Source of the DNA: Devosia nanyangense
GTDB lineage: Bacteria > Pseudomonadota > Alphaproteobacteria > Rhizobiales > Devosiaceae
Assembly: GCA_016213505.1 (NCBI GenBank)
Contig: JACRAF010000063.1
Coordinates: forward strand, 1-38,467
Length of the DNA: 38,467 nt
Direction: 5' to 3'
The notes below the pieces were generated by a model, which was not told the DNA's origin, did no database searches, and saw only the letters and a list, made by a program, of their open reading frames with translations. Numbering within the stretch: the first letter of the stretch is position 1; each line of letters begins with the position of its first letter. This document shows, one piece after another, positions 16,203 through 23,132 of this stretch. The position numbers and the translations under genes were made by a program.

Positions 16203-17120
16203 CTAGTAAGTCTCGGCGCCGTTGACCATCAGCCGCACCGCATACAGTGAAGTCGTGCCGCAGATGTAAAGCACGTTGCGTTTGCTGCCGCCGAAGACGC
16301 AATTGGCGACGCCTTCAGGCACCTTCACCTTGCCGATCAGCGCGCCATCCGGATCGTAGCAATGGATGCCGTCTCCCGCGCTGGTCCAGATACGGCCATC
16401 GGCATCGAGCCGGAACCCGTCGAAGAGCCCGACGGTTGCATCCGCGAAGATTCGCCCCCCCGAGACCGTCGCGCCCGTTACGTCGAACTCGCGGATATGG
16501 GCAGGATGTTGCGCGCCATGAGTGCGCCCGGTGTCGGCGACATAGAGCAGCGTTTCATCGAGCGAGAAAGCCAGCCCGTTGGGCTTGATCATGTCGGTGA
16601 TGACCGCCGCGACCTCGCCGGTAAGAGGATCGATGCGATAGACATTGGAACGGCCGATCTCGCTCTCGGCCTTGTTGCCTTCGTAGTCGGAATCGATGCC
16701 GTAAGTGGGGTCGGTGAACCAGATGGAGTCGTCTGATTTTTTTACGACTACGTCGTTGGGCGAATTGAGCTTTTTGCCCTGAAATCGGTCGGCGAGGGTG
16801 ATCACGGTGCCGTCGTGCTCGGTGCGGCTGACGCGCCGGCCGCCGTGCTCGCAGGTGATCAGCCGGCCCTGCCGGTCGACGGTATTGCCGTTGGCATTGC
16901 CCGACGGCTGGCGGAACACCGAGACGCTGCCGTCGGTCTCGTCGTAGCGCAGCATGCGGTTGGCGGGGATGTCGGACCACACCAGATAGCGTCCGCCGCC
17001 GAACCAGGCCGGGCCCTCGGCCCATTGGCAGCCGGTGAACAGCCTTTCGACCCGAGCGCTGCCGCTGAAAAGCCGGCCAAAGCGCGGATCGATCACTTCG
17101 TAGTAGTCCTCGGCACTCAT
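16203..17120 (-). CDS. SMP-30/gluconolactonase family sugar lactonase
   Basis: A 305-residue six-bladed beta-propeller of the SMP-30/LRE family, which opens sugar lactones to aldonic acids using a divalent metal. The metal ligands are recognisable: the glutamate in QWAEGPAWF, the asparagine in MIKPNGLAFSLDE and the aspartate in LFDGFRLDADGRIWTS. NSPNDVVVKKSDDSIWFTDPTYG is the family's central blade signature. I chose the ATG at 17120, which has GGAGGGGG just upstream; an upstream start at 17189 would add 23 residues unlike the family. There is no signal peptide. The ROK gene lies 87 bp upstream on the same strand, so the lactonase is probably its target or co-transcribed with it. Confidence 0.93.
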   Translation of the reverse strand: MSAEDYYEVIDPRFGRLFSGSARVERLFTGCQWAEGPAWFGGGRYLVWSDIPANRMLRYDETDGSVSVFRQPSGNANGNTVDRQGRLITCEHGGRRVSRTEHDGTVITLADRFQGKKLNSPNDVVVKKSDDSIWFTDPTYGIDSDYEGNKAESEIGRSNVYRIDPLTGEVAAVITDMIKPNGLAFSLDETLLYVADTGRTHGAQHPAHIREFDVTGATVSGGRIFADATVGLFDGFRLDADGRIWTSAGDGIHCYDPDGALIGKVKVPEGVANCVFGGSKRNVLYICGTTSLYAVRLMVNGAETY

Positions 17121-17207
17121 GGCCCCCTCCGGATTTTCTTGTGGTGTCGGCTGAACGCCATGCCTAGCACGGATGGCCCGCGACGCCATCCTCCCGGCCG
17201 CTCGAAC

Positions 17208-18443
17208 CTAGCCCTCCATATGCTCCAGCTCGCGCGAAAAGAACCGGCGATAGAGCCTGAGATAGGCCGCACCCTGCGCCGCGCCGGATCGTCCGAGGTG
17301 TCCGCTGCTCACCGTGGGCCTGGTACGGCCGAGGCTCGGGATGTCGAGGATACGGCGCCGCACCGCCTCCACCAGTCGCGTCCTGAGCGGCACAGGCAAT
17401 TCCGCGTCGATGATGGCAAAATCGAACTCGAGAACGGTCGCCGTATTGAGGATGGTCTGGGCCAGCGCAAACGACGAATCCTCGATCCACTCGGCGAGGA
17501 CGATCTGCGCCTCCGGCGGGGGGACATCGTCCAGCGCCGAGGCAAGGCCGACGCCGGCGGCGGCAAGGCGCTGGCGCAGCACCTGGATCGAGGCGATCTG
17601 GTGGACGAATCGCGGTGTCCCCTGGCGGTCGGTGACCAGCATCGAGCCGAGATTGGCGGACTCGCCGGTGACGCCTTCCCACAACCGGTCCTGCGAGATG
17701 ATCCCGGCGCCGACGAGTGCGCCGATGAACAGGTAGGCGAAATTGCCTGGCCGCGGCGAGGTGTGGGCGACGAACTCGGCCCAGCACGCGGCGTTGCCAT
17801 CGTTGAAGAGCTGCACGTCGAGGCCGGTCACCTCGGACGCCTTCCGGGCGATATCGATCCCGGCCCAGATTTCGGCCTGCCCGGGAGGTGGCGCGACGAG
17901 CGACAAAGGATCGCCGAGACCGCTCGGGGCGGCCAGCGCGAGGCCGAGGAGACGGCACTTCGCCTCCTTGGACAGCGAACCGACGAGGTCGGCGACTGCC
18001 GTTGCGAGCCGCTCGAAGACCATTGTCGCATCGGGGTAGTCATAGTCGCGGCGGTGCCGGCCGATCACCCGGGTGCGCAGGTCGACGAGCACCACCTCGA
18101 GATGGGTCCAGCCGATCTCGGCACCGATGACATAGGCGCCATCCGGATTGGTAAAGAGCGGCGTCGCCGGCTGACCGCGCCGGCCGCGGCGCACCTCGCC
18201 GCGCAGCAGCAGCCCTGCCTGTTCGAGATCGGCAAGAACCGCTGAAACCGTCTGTGGGGCAAGTTCGGTGCGGCGGGCCAGATCCGCATTGGACAGGCCG
18301 GGCTCGATGCCGATCTGGGTCAGAACGGCGCGTTGATTGCTCAGCCGCACGCCAGCCGGCTGCATGCCGCGCGCGATCAGCTTGAAATAGCGCTTCGAAC
18401 GTCCGCCGGCGATAACGATCTGGACCCCCGTCAGATCGCGCAA
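17208..18443 (-). CDS. ROK-family transcriptional regulator
   Basis: A 411-residue sugar-responsive repressor or activator. The N-terminal winged helix-turn-helix runs about residues 30-90 (VRLSNQRAVLTQIGIEPGL ... DLARRTELAPQTVSAVLADL, then wing RGRRGQPATPLF). The rest is a ROK kinase-like domain: VIGAEIGWTHLEVVLVDL, ALAAPSGLGDPLS, LFNDGNAACWAEF and GALVGAGIISQ. The classical zinc cysteine cluster of glucokinase-type ROK proteins is not seen, which is common among regulators. No ATG fits the family N-terminus (IAGGRSKRYFKLIARG); the best start is the TTG at 18443, only 13 bp beyond the tRNA terminator. The ATG at 18365 is possible but would remove conserved residues. It likely controls the SMP-30/Gfo/SDR genes. 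Confidence 0.9.
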   Translation of the reverse strand: MRDLTGVQIVIAGGRSKRYFKLIARGMQPAGVRLSNQRAVLTQIGIEPGLSNADLARRTELAPQTVSAVLADLEQAGLLLRGEVRRGRRGQPATPLFTNPDGAYVIGAEIGWTHLEVVLVDLRTRVIGRHRRDYDYPDATMVFERLATAVADLVGSLSKEAKCRLLGLALAAPSGLGDPLSLVAPPPGQAEIWAGIDIARKASEVTGLDVQLFNDGNAACWAEFVAHTSPRPGNFAYLFIGALVGAGIISQDRLWEGVTGESANLGSMLVTDRQGTPRFVHQIASIQVLRQRLAAAGVGLASALDDVPPPEAQIVLAEWIEDSSFALAQTILNTATVLEFDFAIIDAELPVPLRTRLVEAVRRRILDIPSLGRTRPTVSSGHLGRSGAAQGAAYLRLYRRFFSRELEHMEG

Positions 18444-18456
18444 ACAGCAAAGACGG

Positions 18457-18479
18457 AAAAGGCGCCACGCGGCGCCCTT
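18457..18479 (-). terminator. Intrinsic terminator of the initiator tRNA gene
   Basis: On the minus strand a stem (AAGGGCGCC pairing with GGCGCCTTT, one G-U pair, 4-nt loop) runs straight into a T-rich tail. It lies 17 bp past the tRNA 3' end, so it ends the tRNA transcript before the ROK gene. Confidence 0.8.
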
Positions 18480-18495
18480 ATCGTCTGTGAGACAT

Positions 18496-18572
<77 letters not shown>

Positions 18573-18625
18573 CCAATGTCTTGCTTTTGCGCCTTTGCTT
18601 GCAGCCACCGCCGCAGCGCAAGGCG

Positions 18626-18654
18626 TATATAGGGGGTCGCTTCGCCGACCTCAA
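18626..18654 (-). promoter_or_regulatory. Sigma-70-type promoter of the initiator tRNA
   Basis: On the minus strand TTGAGG (18649-18654) and TATATA (18626-18631) are separated by exactly 17 bp. Transcription would start near 18619, leaving a leader of about 46 nt before the tRNA. Confidence 0.75.
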
Positions 18655-18766
18655 GGCGAAAACGCCACCCGCGCGTCAGTTTTTTGACAGACTCGCAAAC
18701 CGCCGGCCTGACCTCGTGTTTCGCCGTTGCTGCGCTATAAGCGGGGGGACGCGCCGGAGGCCCGCC

Positions 18767-19456
18767 ATGTCGCTGTTTGCATCGCTGTTTCCTATCGTCT
18801 GCTGGCTCGCCTACAATTTTGGCGTGAGGTTCGTCGAGCGGCATCGGCCCTCGCTCTCGGTGATCATGAGCCTGCAGCGCCGCCGCTGGGTGGCCAACAT
18901 CACCAAGCGCGAATCGCCGATGGACGCGATCCTCTCCGGCAATCTGATGCAGGCGGTGAGCCTGCAGGCCTCGACCTCGGTACTGCTGGTGCTGGCGATC
19001 TTTGCGGCGTTCGGCCAGATCAGCGCGCTGATGACGACGCTGAACGGGCTCGGGCTGGGTCGCGACTACACGGCCACCGCCATGCAGATCCATCTGCTGG
19101 TACTGCTTGCCATCTTCGTTTCGAGTTTCTTTTCCTTCACGCTGTCGCTGCGCCAGTTCAACCATTTCTGCATCATGGTCGGCGCCATCTCACATGAGGT
19201 GCCTGCGACCGAGGAGGAAATCGATTCAATCGCCAAACTCAATTCGCTGGCGGCCAAGAACTTCAACAACGGCATCCGCGCCTACTACTTCGCCGTTCCC
19301 GCCGTGACCTGGTTCGCTTCGGAATGGCTGGCGGTCGTGGTAACGATCGTCACGGTCGGGATCATCATCCACCGCGAGTTCTTCTCGTCGGCACATCGCG
19401 TCGCTGCCTCGGTGGCGGTCATCGCCAGCCGCCGCGAGCAGGAGCGGCTGCCGTGA
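18767..19456 (+). CDS. DUF599 family membrane protein
   Basis: A 229-residue inner-membrane protein of the DUF599 family, whose function is unknown. It has four likely transmembrane segments: FASLFPIVCWLAYNFGVRF, TSVLLVLAIFAAFGQISAL, LLVLLAIFVSSFFSFTLSL and TWFASEWLAVVVTIVTVGII. The conserved RRRWVANITKRESPMDAIL cytosolic stretch and SLRQFNHFCIMVGAISH are hallmarks. The ATG at 18767 has GGAGG six bases upstream; the frame continues upstream through the tRNA region, which is a shadow. The gene is divergent from the tRNA gene and stands alone. Its family members usually occur as single genes, so context gives no hint of function. Confidence 0.9.
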   Translation: MSLFASLFPIVCWLAYNFGVRFVERHRPSLSVIMSLQRRRWVANITKRESPMDAILSGNLMQAVSLQASTSVLLVLAIFAAFGQISALMTTLNGLGLGRDYTATAMQIHLLVLLAIFVSSFFSFTLSLRQFNHFCIMVGAISHEVPATEEEIDSIAKLNSLAAKNFNNGIRAYYFAVPAVTWFASEWLAVVVTIVTVGIIIHREFFSSAHRVAASVAVIASRREQERLP

Positions 19457-19496
19457 TGGGGACTGACCAAGACTCGGCGCACCCGTTCTCCCCGTA

Positions 19497-19535
19497 AGAG
19501 AAAAGGCGCCCCACGGGTCGCGTCGAGGACCCCCT
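19497..19535. repeat. Dispersed intergenic repeat, partial copy
   Basis: This stretch shares CCCCACGGGTCGCGTCG and the preceding CTCCCC...GA-rich arm with 20583-20620. It lies at the left edge of the TA/orphan islet. Sequences of this style are common intergenic boilerplate in Hyphomicrobiales. Confidence 0.6.
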
Positions 19536-19603
19536 CGACCCTTGGACACTGCGCGGCGTCGTTCGGCACGCTTCCACAAGGTCGGCCAGAGAAACCTACC
19601 GCT

Positions 19604-19981
19604 CTAGGCTATCTCCAGCCTGTCGTTGTACGAGAATGGATCGATCTTCACCGACAGGCGCTTCACCTTGGATACCGGCATGCGTCGACTACCCGAGGCG
19701 CGCATCTCAATCAGGCCAAAGGCCTCGAGTTTGTTGAGTGTGCGTAGCAGGTTGGATTGAGCACGGTGGCTCATGCGCGCCAAGTCGGCGACGGATTCCG
19801 GCTTCTGGTCACGGATCATCCGCAGCAGTTCTCGATTTTCCCTAGTCAGAAGACGCAACAGCACTTCCGCCGACTCCACGCTGGGCATCGCCGCATCCGC
19901 AGAAGCAGGTCTCTCTCCCCGTGCCACCGCCTTCATTTCGTCGAACAGCGCCCTGTGGCTTTGCACTTTGTACCTGGTCAT
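19604..19981 (-). CDS. Winged-helix antitoxin-like DNA-binding protein (HVO_A0114 type)
   Basis: A 125-residue protein with a MarR-like winged helix-turn-helix: LLRLLTRENRELLRMIRDQK, then SVADLARMSHRAQSNLLRTL as recognition helices and KLEAFGLIEMR leading into the wing (SGSRRMPVSKVKRLSVKID). The N-terminal 35 residues look flexible. Its ATG overlaps the stop of the toxin-like gene by four bases (ATGA), a toxin-first order. Proteins of this HTH family are often found beside TumE-like (DUF6516) toxins and are taken as their antitoxins and autoregulators. The palindrome at 20389-20405 is the natural candidate operator. Toxicity and neutralisation are inferred from family and layout. Confidence 0.82.
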   Translation of the reverse strand: MTRYKVQSHRALFDEMKAVARGERPASADAAMPSVESAEVLLRLLTRENRELLRMIRDQKPESVADLARMSHRAQSNLLRTLNKLEAFGLIEMRASGSRRMPVSKVKRLSVKIDPFSYNDRLEIA

Positions 19982-20382
19982 GATCCGCTCCTGTCTTCGG
20001 TCTTGGTTACGTTCAGCGGGATGCCGCGCTCCTTGAGCACACGTTCCACCTCGGCGGAAAAATCATCCAGCAACTTTTCCGCGCTCTCAAATTCGTAGGG
20101 CCTTCCTGCGTCGTCTTCGGTCCGGTGCCGGTGATCGGCAGCTTCGGGCCGTTCCTTGAACTTGGACCCGGGCACCGGCACGATGTGGGCATTGTCAAAA
20201 CCGATCAGCCGCTTTCCGTCCGGCCCATGCAGCGTGAACGAGTAGCGCAGCCCGTGGGGACGTTCGCCGCTGGCAGGGACGCGCTTGATCTCAAACCTTG
20301 GAAGGTAGCCATCCGGGTAGTGGTGCACGCGCCCGTCAAATGCGAGCAGGAACTCCAGCGCGTGGTCGGCCTCCTTCTTCAT
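19978..20382 (-). CDS. TumE-like (DUF6516) toxin of a toxin-antitoxin pair
   Basis: A protein of about 134 residues resembling the TumE/DUF6516 toxin family. Recognisable parts are DGRVHHYPDGYLPRFEIKRV near the N-terminus, GLRYSFTLHGPDGKRLIGFDNAH, and the basic/acidic KFKERPEAADHRHR stretch followed by YEFESAEKLLDDFSAEVERVL. The IGFDNAH segment is the best family marker. The start is the ATG at 20382 or the adjoining GTG at 20385. A perfect 17-bp palindrome ends a few bases upstream and should block both promoter and ribosome binding when occupied. The mechanism of the toxin is not evident from motifs. The gene overlaps the antitoxin by four bases. Confidence 0.8.
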   Translation of the reverse strand: MKKEADHALEFLLAFDGRVHHYPDGYLPRFEIKRVPASGERPHGLRYSFTLHGPDGKRLIGFDNAHIVPVPGSKFKERPEAADHRHRTEDDAGRPYEFESAEKLLDDFSAEVERVLKERGIPLNVTKTEDRSGS

Positions 20383-20388
20383 CACTTC

Positions 20389-20405
20389 ATATCATGACAT
20401 GATAT
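20389..20405. promoter_or_regulatory. Perfect 17-bp palindrome, likely TA operator
   Basis: ATATCATG-A-CATGATAT is an exact 8-1-8 inverted repeat that ends 6 bp before the toxin ATG. On the minus strand it includes a possible -10 (TATATC), so a bound antitoxin would block transcription. It is the most AT-rich element nearby. Confidence 0.75.
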
Positions 20406-20853
20406 AGGCGGGTCAGTCGACAATTTCAGGCCAGGAAATGGGTTTGAACGCGTGCCGGATTGGGTGTGGGCGCGGCCCCGGATGCCAACTGGTCTTTTCA
20501 AGGCCATGGTGCGGGAAACAGCGGCTGCCGTGAGGGGGACGTCGGCCGGTCGACAATAAGGCGCTGAGGTGCCGAACACCTGCTCCCCTGAGGAAGAAGA
20601 TGCCCCCACGGGTCGCGTCGCGCCCGAGGGTGGGCTGCGGGCGGATGAGGGGTAGGTTAAGCCAACACGAGGAGACCCCTCGTCCGTCTCGCGCTTCACG
20701 CGACCCACCCTCTCCCTCAAGGGGAGAAGGGCCGCCGCCAGCACCATCGACAACGTCGGCAGGCAGTTCCCACTGCTCTATGTTGCCGAGCTCGAGTTCC
20801 GCTATAACTACAGGGGAATGCGGGCATTTTCCACGCGCAATTCAGGGGCTTTG
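20406..20853. repeat. Gene-free region with a large imperfect cruciform repeat
   Basis: No gene is supported here. Nested inverted arms are visible: GGGTCGCGT (20610-20618) with ACGCGACCC (20698-20706), and an inner pair 20643-20653 with 20675-20685 (11 bp, one G-T). A further CTCTCCC/GGGGAGA hairpin sits near 20709-20730. The CCCCACGGGTCGCGTCG part recurs at 19515-19535. This is a dispersed non-coding repeat of the kind common in the order. Promoter elements for the following gene could lie at 20790-20817 (TATAACTA). Confidence 0.6.
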
Positions 20854-21711
20854 ATGCAGCGCTTGCTATCAAGTTGGCCAAGTTGGCGAGTGTCGCAGCT
20901 TTGGACCCTTGGTATTCTCATTGCGCTTGTCGCTTGGCAGGCTGTGGTCCTCGCGGGCTACAAACCAGATGACTGCATAGGCAGCAATCAGCCGGGCTAT
21001 TGCCTCGAGCCCTATTCTCTCGTTTTCCTCTACCCACTTAACGTCATAGTCGAGTGGGTAAGAGTGAACGACAACGACAAGGTCGTCGTTGCCTTCGCGA
21101 CTGTCTTTCTGATGGTCTTCACCGGCACTTTGTTTTGGTCCACGCTCGGCCTGTGGCGGGCAACAAAGGATGGGATTGACCTCGCTGAGAAGGCTCACGC
21201 TTCGGAGCAGCGACCATGGCTCTCGCTCAAGTTGAAAAGCGTTACCCAACTCCTCAAGCGGGTAAACTACGCCGAAATCACCTACCGTCCACTCGTTGCA
21301 AATGTTGGGCGCACGCCAGCGTTCGACGTGCACGCCTATCACATGCTGATCCGCGACTTTGACGGCAGCCCGAAGGCGAACTTCGAGCTCTTCATGGCAG
21401 ACTCCAGAACGTCCTACATCGAGCCAAGCCGAGAGCGCTCAGGAGTGGTCTTTCCCGATGGGCGACCCGACGAAAGCTCAGAGCAGACAGTTGGCGAATA
21501 CAAGGGGACACCCCAGACCATGGTTGGGCGCTTCCACCTCTTGTTCCTCTGCGTCTTCTATCGATTTGAGCCTGAGGGGGAGCTTCATCGCACCGCCTCC
21601 GTCTATCGTTTGGACTTGGTAGGCGGCGACTTCACCTCCCCGAACATCGTGTTCAGTTCCCGAGCTGAGGATCGTCCGTTCCAATCCATCGGCTTCAACT
21701 CGGCTACTTGA
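20854..21711 (+). CDS. Orphan two-helix membrane protein of unknown function
   Basis: I do not recognise a named family. The product (285 residues from the ATG at 20854, which has AGGGG upstream; an ATG at 20818 is possible) has two transmembrane helices, LWTLGILIALVAWQAVVLAG and VVVAFATVFLMVFTGTLFWS. Between them is a short loop with two cysteines (DDCIGSNQPGYC). After helix 2 a juxtamembrane coil (WRATKDGIDLAEKAHASEQRPWLSL) leads into a soluble beta-rich domain of about 180 residues (PLVANVGRTPAFDVHAYHMLI). This helix-helix-coil-beta plan recurs in many uncharacterised, patchily distributed proteobacterial proteins. Base composition is visibly less GC-rich than in the flanking core genes, and it sits in a repeat-bounded islet beside a TA pair, which suggests transfer. 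Confidence 0.7.
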   Translation: MQRLLSSWPSWRVSQLWTLGILIALVAWQAVVLAGYKPDDCIGSNQPGYCLEPYSLVFLYPLNVIVEWVRVNDNDKVVVAFATVFLMVFTGTLFWSTLGLWRATKDGIDLAEKAHASEQRPWLSLKLKSVTQLLKRVNYAEITYRPLVANVGRTPAFDVHAYHMLIRDFDGSPKANFELFMADSRTSYIEPSRERSGVVFPDGRPDESSEQTVGEYKGTPQTMVGRFHLLFLCVFYRFEPEGELHRTASVYRLDLVGGDFTSPNIVFSSRAEDRPFQSIGFNSAT

Positions 21712-21780
21712 AACGAAGCACGCGTGTGGACGGGGCCGACGGCGCTCGACGCCCCCCAAACCAACCATGCTGCGCGTGCC

Positions 21781-21795
21781 CCCCCAACAAGGGGG
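21781..21795. repeat. C5/G5 hairpin in intergenic boilerplate
   Basis: CCCCC-AACAA-GGGGG forms a simple hairpin between the orphan membrane gene and the convergent Sel1 gene. It resembles short intergenic palindromes of the order. There is no T-run, so an intrinsic terminator role is weak. Confidence 0.45.
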
Positions 21796-21860
21796 AACGA
21801 GTCCTGACTAGACCTCTTTTCGCAGGTGGTCCTTCATACGCAGTCGCCAGACGACTGGTC

Positions 21861-23084
21861 TTACCCCCCGAGCCGCGCGAGGTTCTCCGTGGCGAGCTCA
21901 TACCCTTCGGCAGCGGCCCGGGCGTAGAGCTCACGGGCCCTGGCAGTGTCGGCGGCGACGCCGATGCCCAGTTCGTAGAGCCGGCCCAGATTGTTGAGGC
22001 CGGCGGCGTTGCCGACGTTCGCGGCCATCCTGGTCCATCTGAGCGCCTCGGCAGGATCGGCGGGCCCGCCAGCGCCGCTCAGATACATCAGCGCCAGGTT
22101 GACCGCAGCCCGCGGCTCGCCGGCCCGTGCCGCCTCGAGGTAGAGATCCCGCGCGTCGGCGGCGTCCGGAGTGACACCGGTTCCGTCCTCTTCGAGCAGG
22201 GCTAAATTGTGCTTGCCGAGCGCGACATTGCGGCCCTTGGCGCTGGCGTAAAGGTCCGCGGCCGCCGTAGGATCCGCCTCAAGCCCGATGCCGAGCTGGG
22301 TCATGTAGCCGAGCGCGTTCATGCCGTCGCCGAAGAACTGCTCGGACGATGCGCGGAACGCCGCCAGGGCATTCGGCTCGCTGGCCTTGACGCCGCGACC
22401 CTCGAGATAGGCCCGGCCGAGTTCGTACTGACCCTCCGCGTCCCCAGCGTCGGCGGCGCGCTTGAACCAGGCGAACGCTTCGGTGTCGCTTTGCTCGACG
22501 CCGGACCCGTCGCGATAGCGCCTCGCAACCACGAGCTGCGCCTTGGCGACGCCCGCCTCGGCCGCCGCAAGATACCATTTGAGCGCAGTCGCCACATCCT
22601 GCACCACGCCGTCGCCGAAATCGTAGGAGTAAGCGAGGCTGAGTTCCGCCGGAACGAACCCGGCCTCGGCCGCAATCGTCAGCATCTCGGTCCCGCGCGC
22701 CAAATCCTGCGGCACGCCCTTGCCGAGGATCAACAGATCACCCAGCGCCCGCAGGGCAACCAGATTGCCGGCGGCAGCCGCGTCTTGGAGCAGCGGCAGC
22801 GCCTTGCCCGGTTGTTCGTCCGCCGCGTAGGCATTGCCCAGCCAGGCCTTGATCTGGATATTGGACGGGTCTTCCGCGAGCGCCGGGACACAGGCATCGA
22901 TCGCGTCGAAGCTAGAGAAATAGCCGACATCGACCGGGCCGACACCCTCATAGCCCGGCTCGTACTTGCTGGCGGCAACGGCGGCGCAATTGTCGAACAA
23001 CGCGGTGGCAAGCGCCGGCGCGGCCATCGCGGCCACGGCGATCAAACCCATGCCGAAAAACGACAGTCGCGCTCGCAGACGCAT
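21861..23084 (-). CDS. Exported Sel1-repeat protein (short paralogue)
   Basis: A 407-residue periplasmic protein. The ATG at 23084 has GGAGGG upstream and gives a signal peptide (MRLRARLSFFGMGLIAVAAMAAPALATA). The mature N-terminus carries a two-cysteine module (NCAAVAASKYEPGYEGVG ... AIDACVPALAEDPSNI ... WLGNAYAADEQPG) also found twice in the protein at 26091-27794. About eight Sel1-like repeats follow, each with the A-x-x-x-L-G-x-x-Y-x-x-G-x-G-V pattern, for example GQYELGRAYLEGRGV and GLNNLGRLYELGIGV. Sel1 repeats form superhelical protein-binding scaffolds. It is the last gene of a four-gene operon, 48 bp after a GT-C glycosyltransferase gene; a 6-bp hairpin lies in that gap. Partner and role are unknown. 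Confidence 0.88.
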   Translation of the reverse strand: MRLRARLSFFGMGLIAVAAMAAPALATALFDNCAAVAASKYEPGYEGVGPVDVGYFSSFDAIDACVPALAEDPSNIQIKAWLGNAYAADEQPGKALPLLQDAAAAGNLVALRALGDLLILGKGVPQDLARGTEMLTIAAEAGFVPAELSLAYSYDFGDGVVQDVATALKWYLAAAEAGVAKAQLVVARRYRDGSGVEQSDTEAFAWFKRAADAGDAEGQYELGRAYLEGRGVKASEPNALAAFRASSEQFFGDGMNALGYMTQLGIGLEADPTAAADLYASAKGRNVALGKHNLALLEEDGTGVTPDAADARDLYLEAARAGEPRAAVNLALMYLSGAGGPADPAEALRWTRMAANVGNAAGLNNLGRLYELGIGVAADTARARELYARAAAEGYELATENLARLGG

Positions 23085-23132
23085 ACCGGACGTCCCTCCG
23101 GACCGCAGTCTATTTCGCTGCGGCAATCGCAG

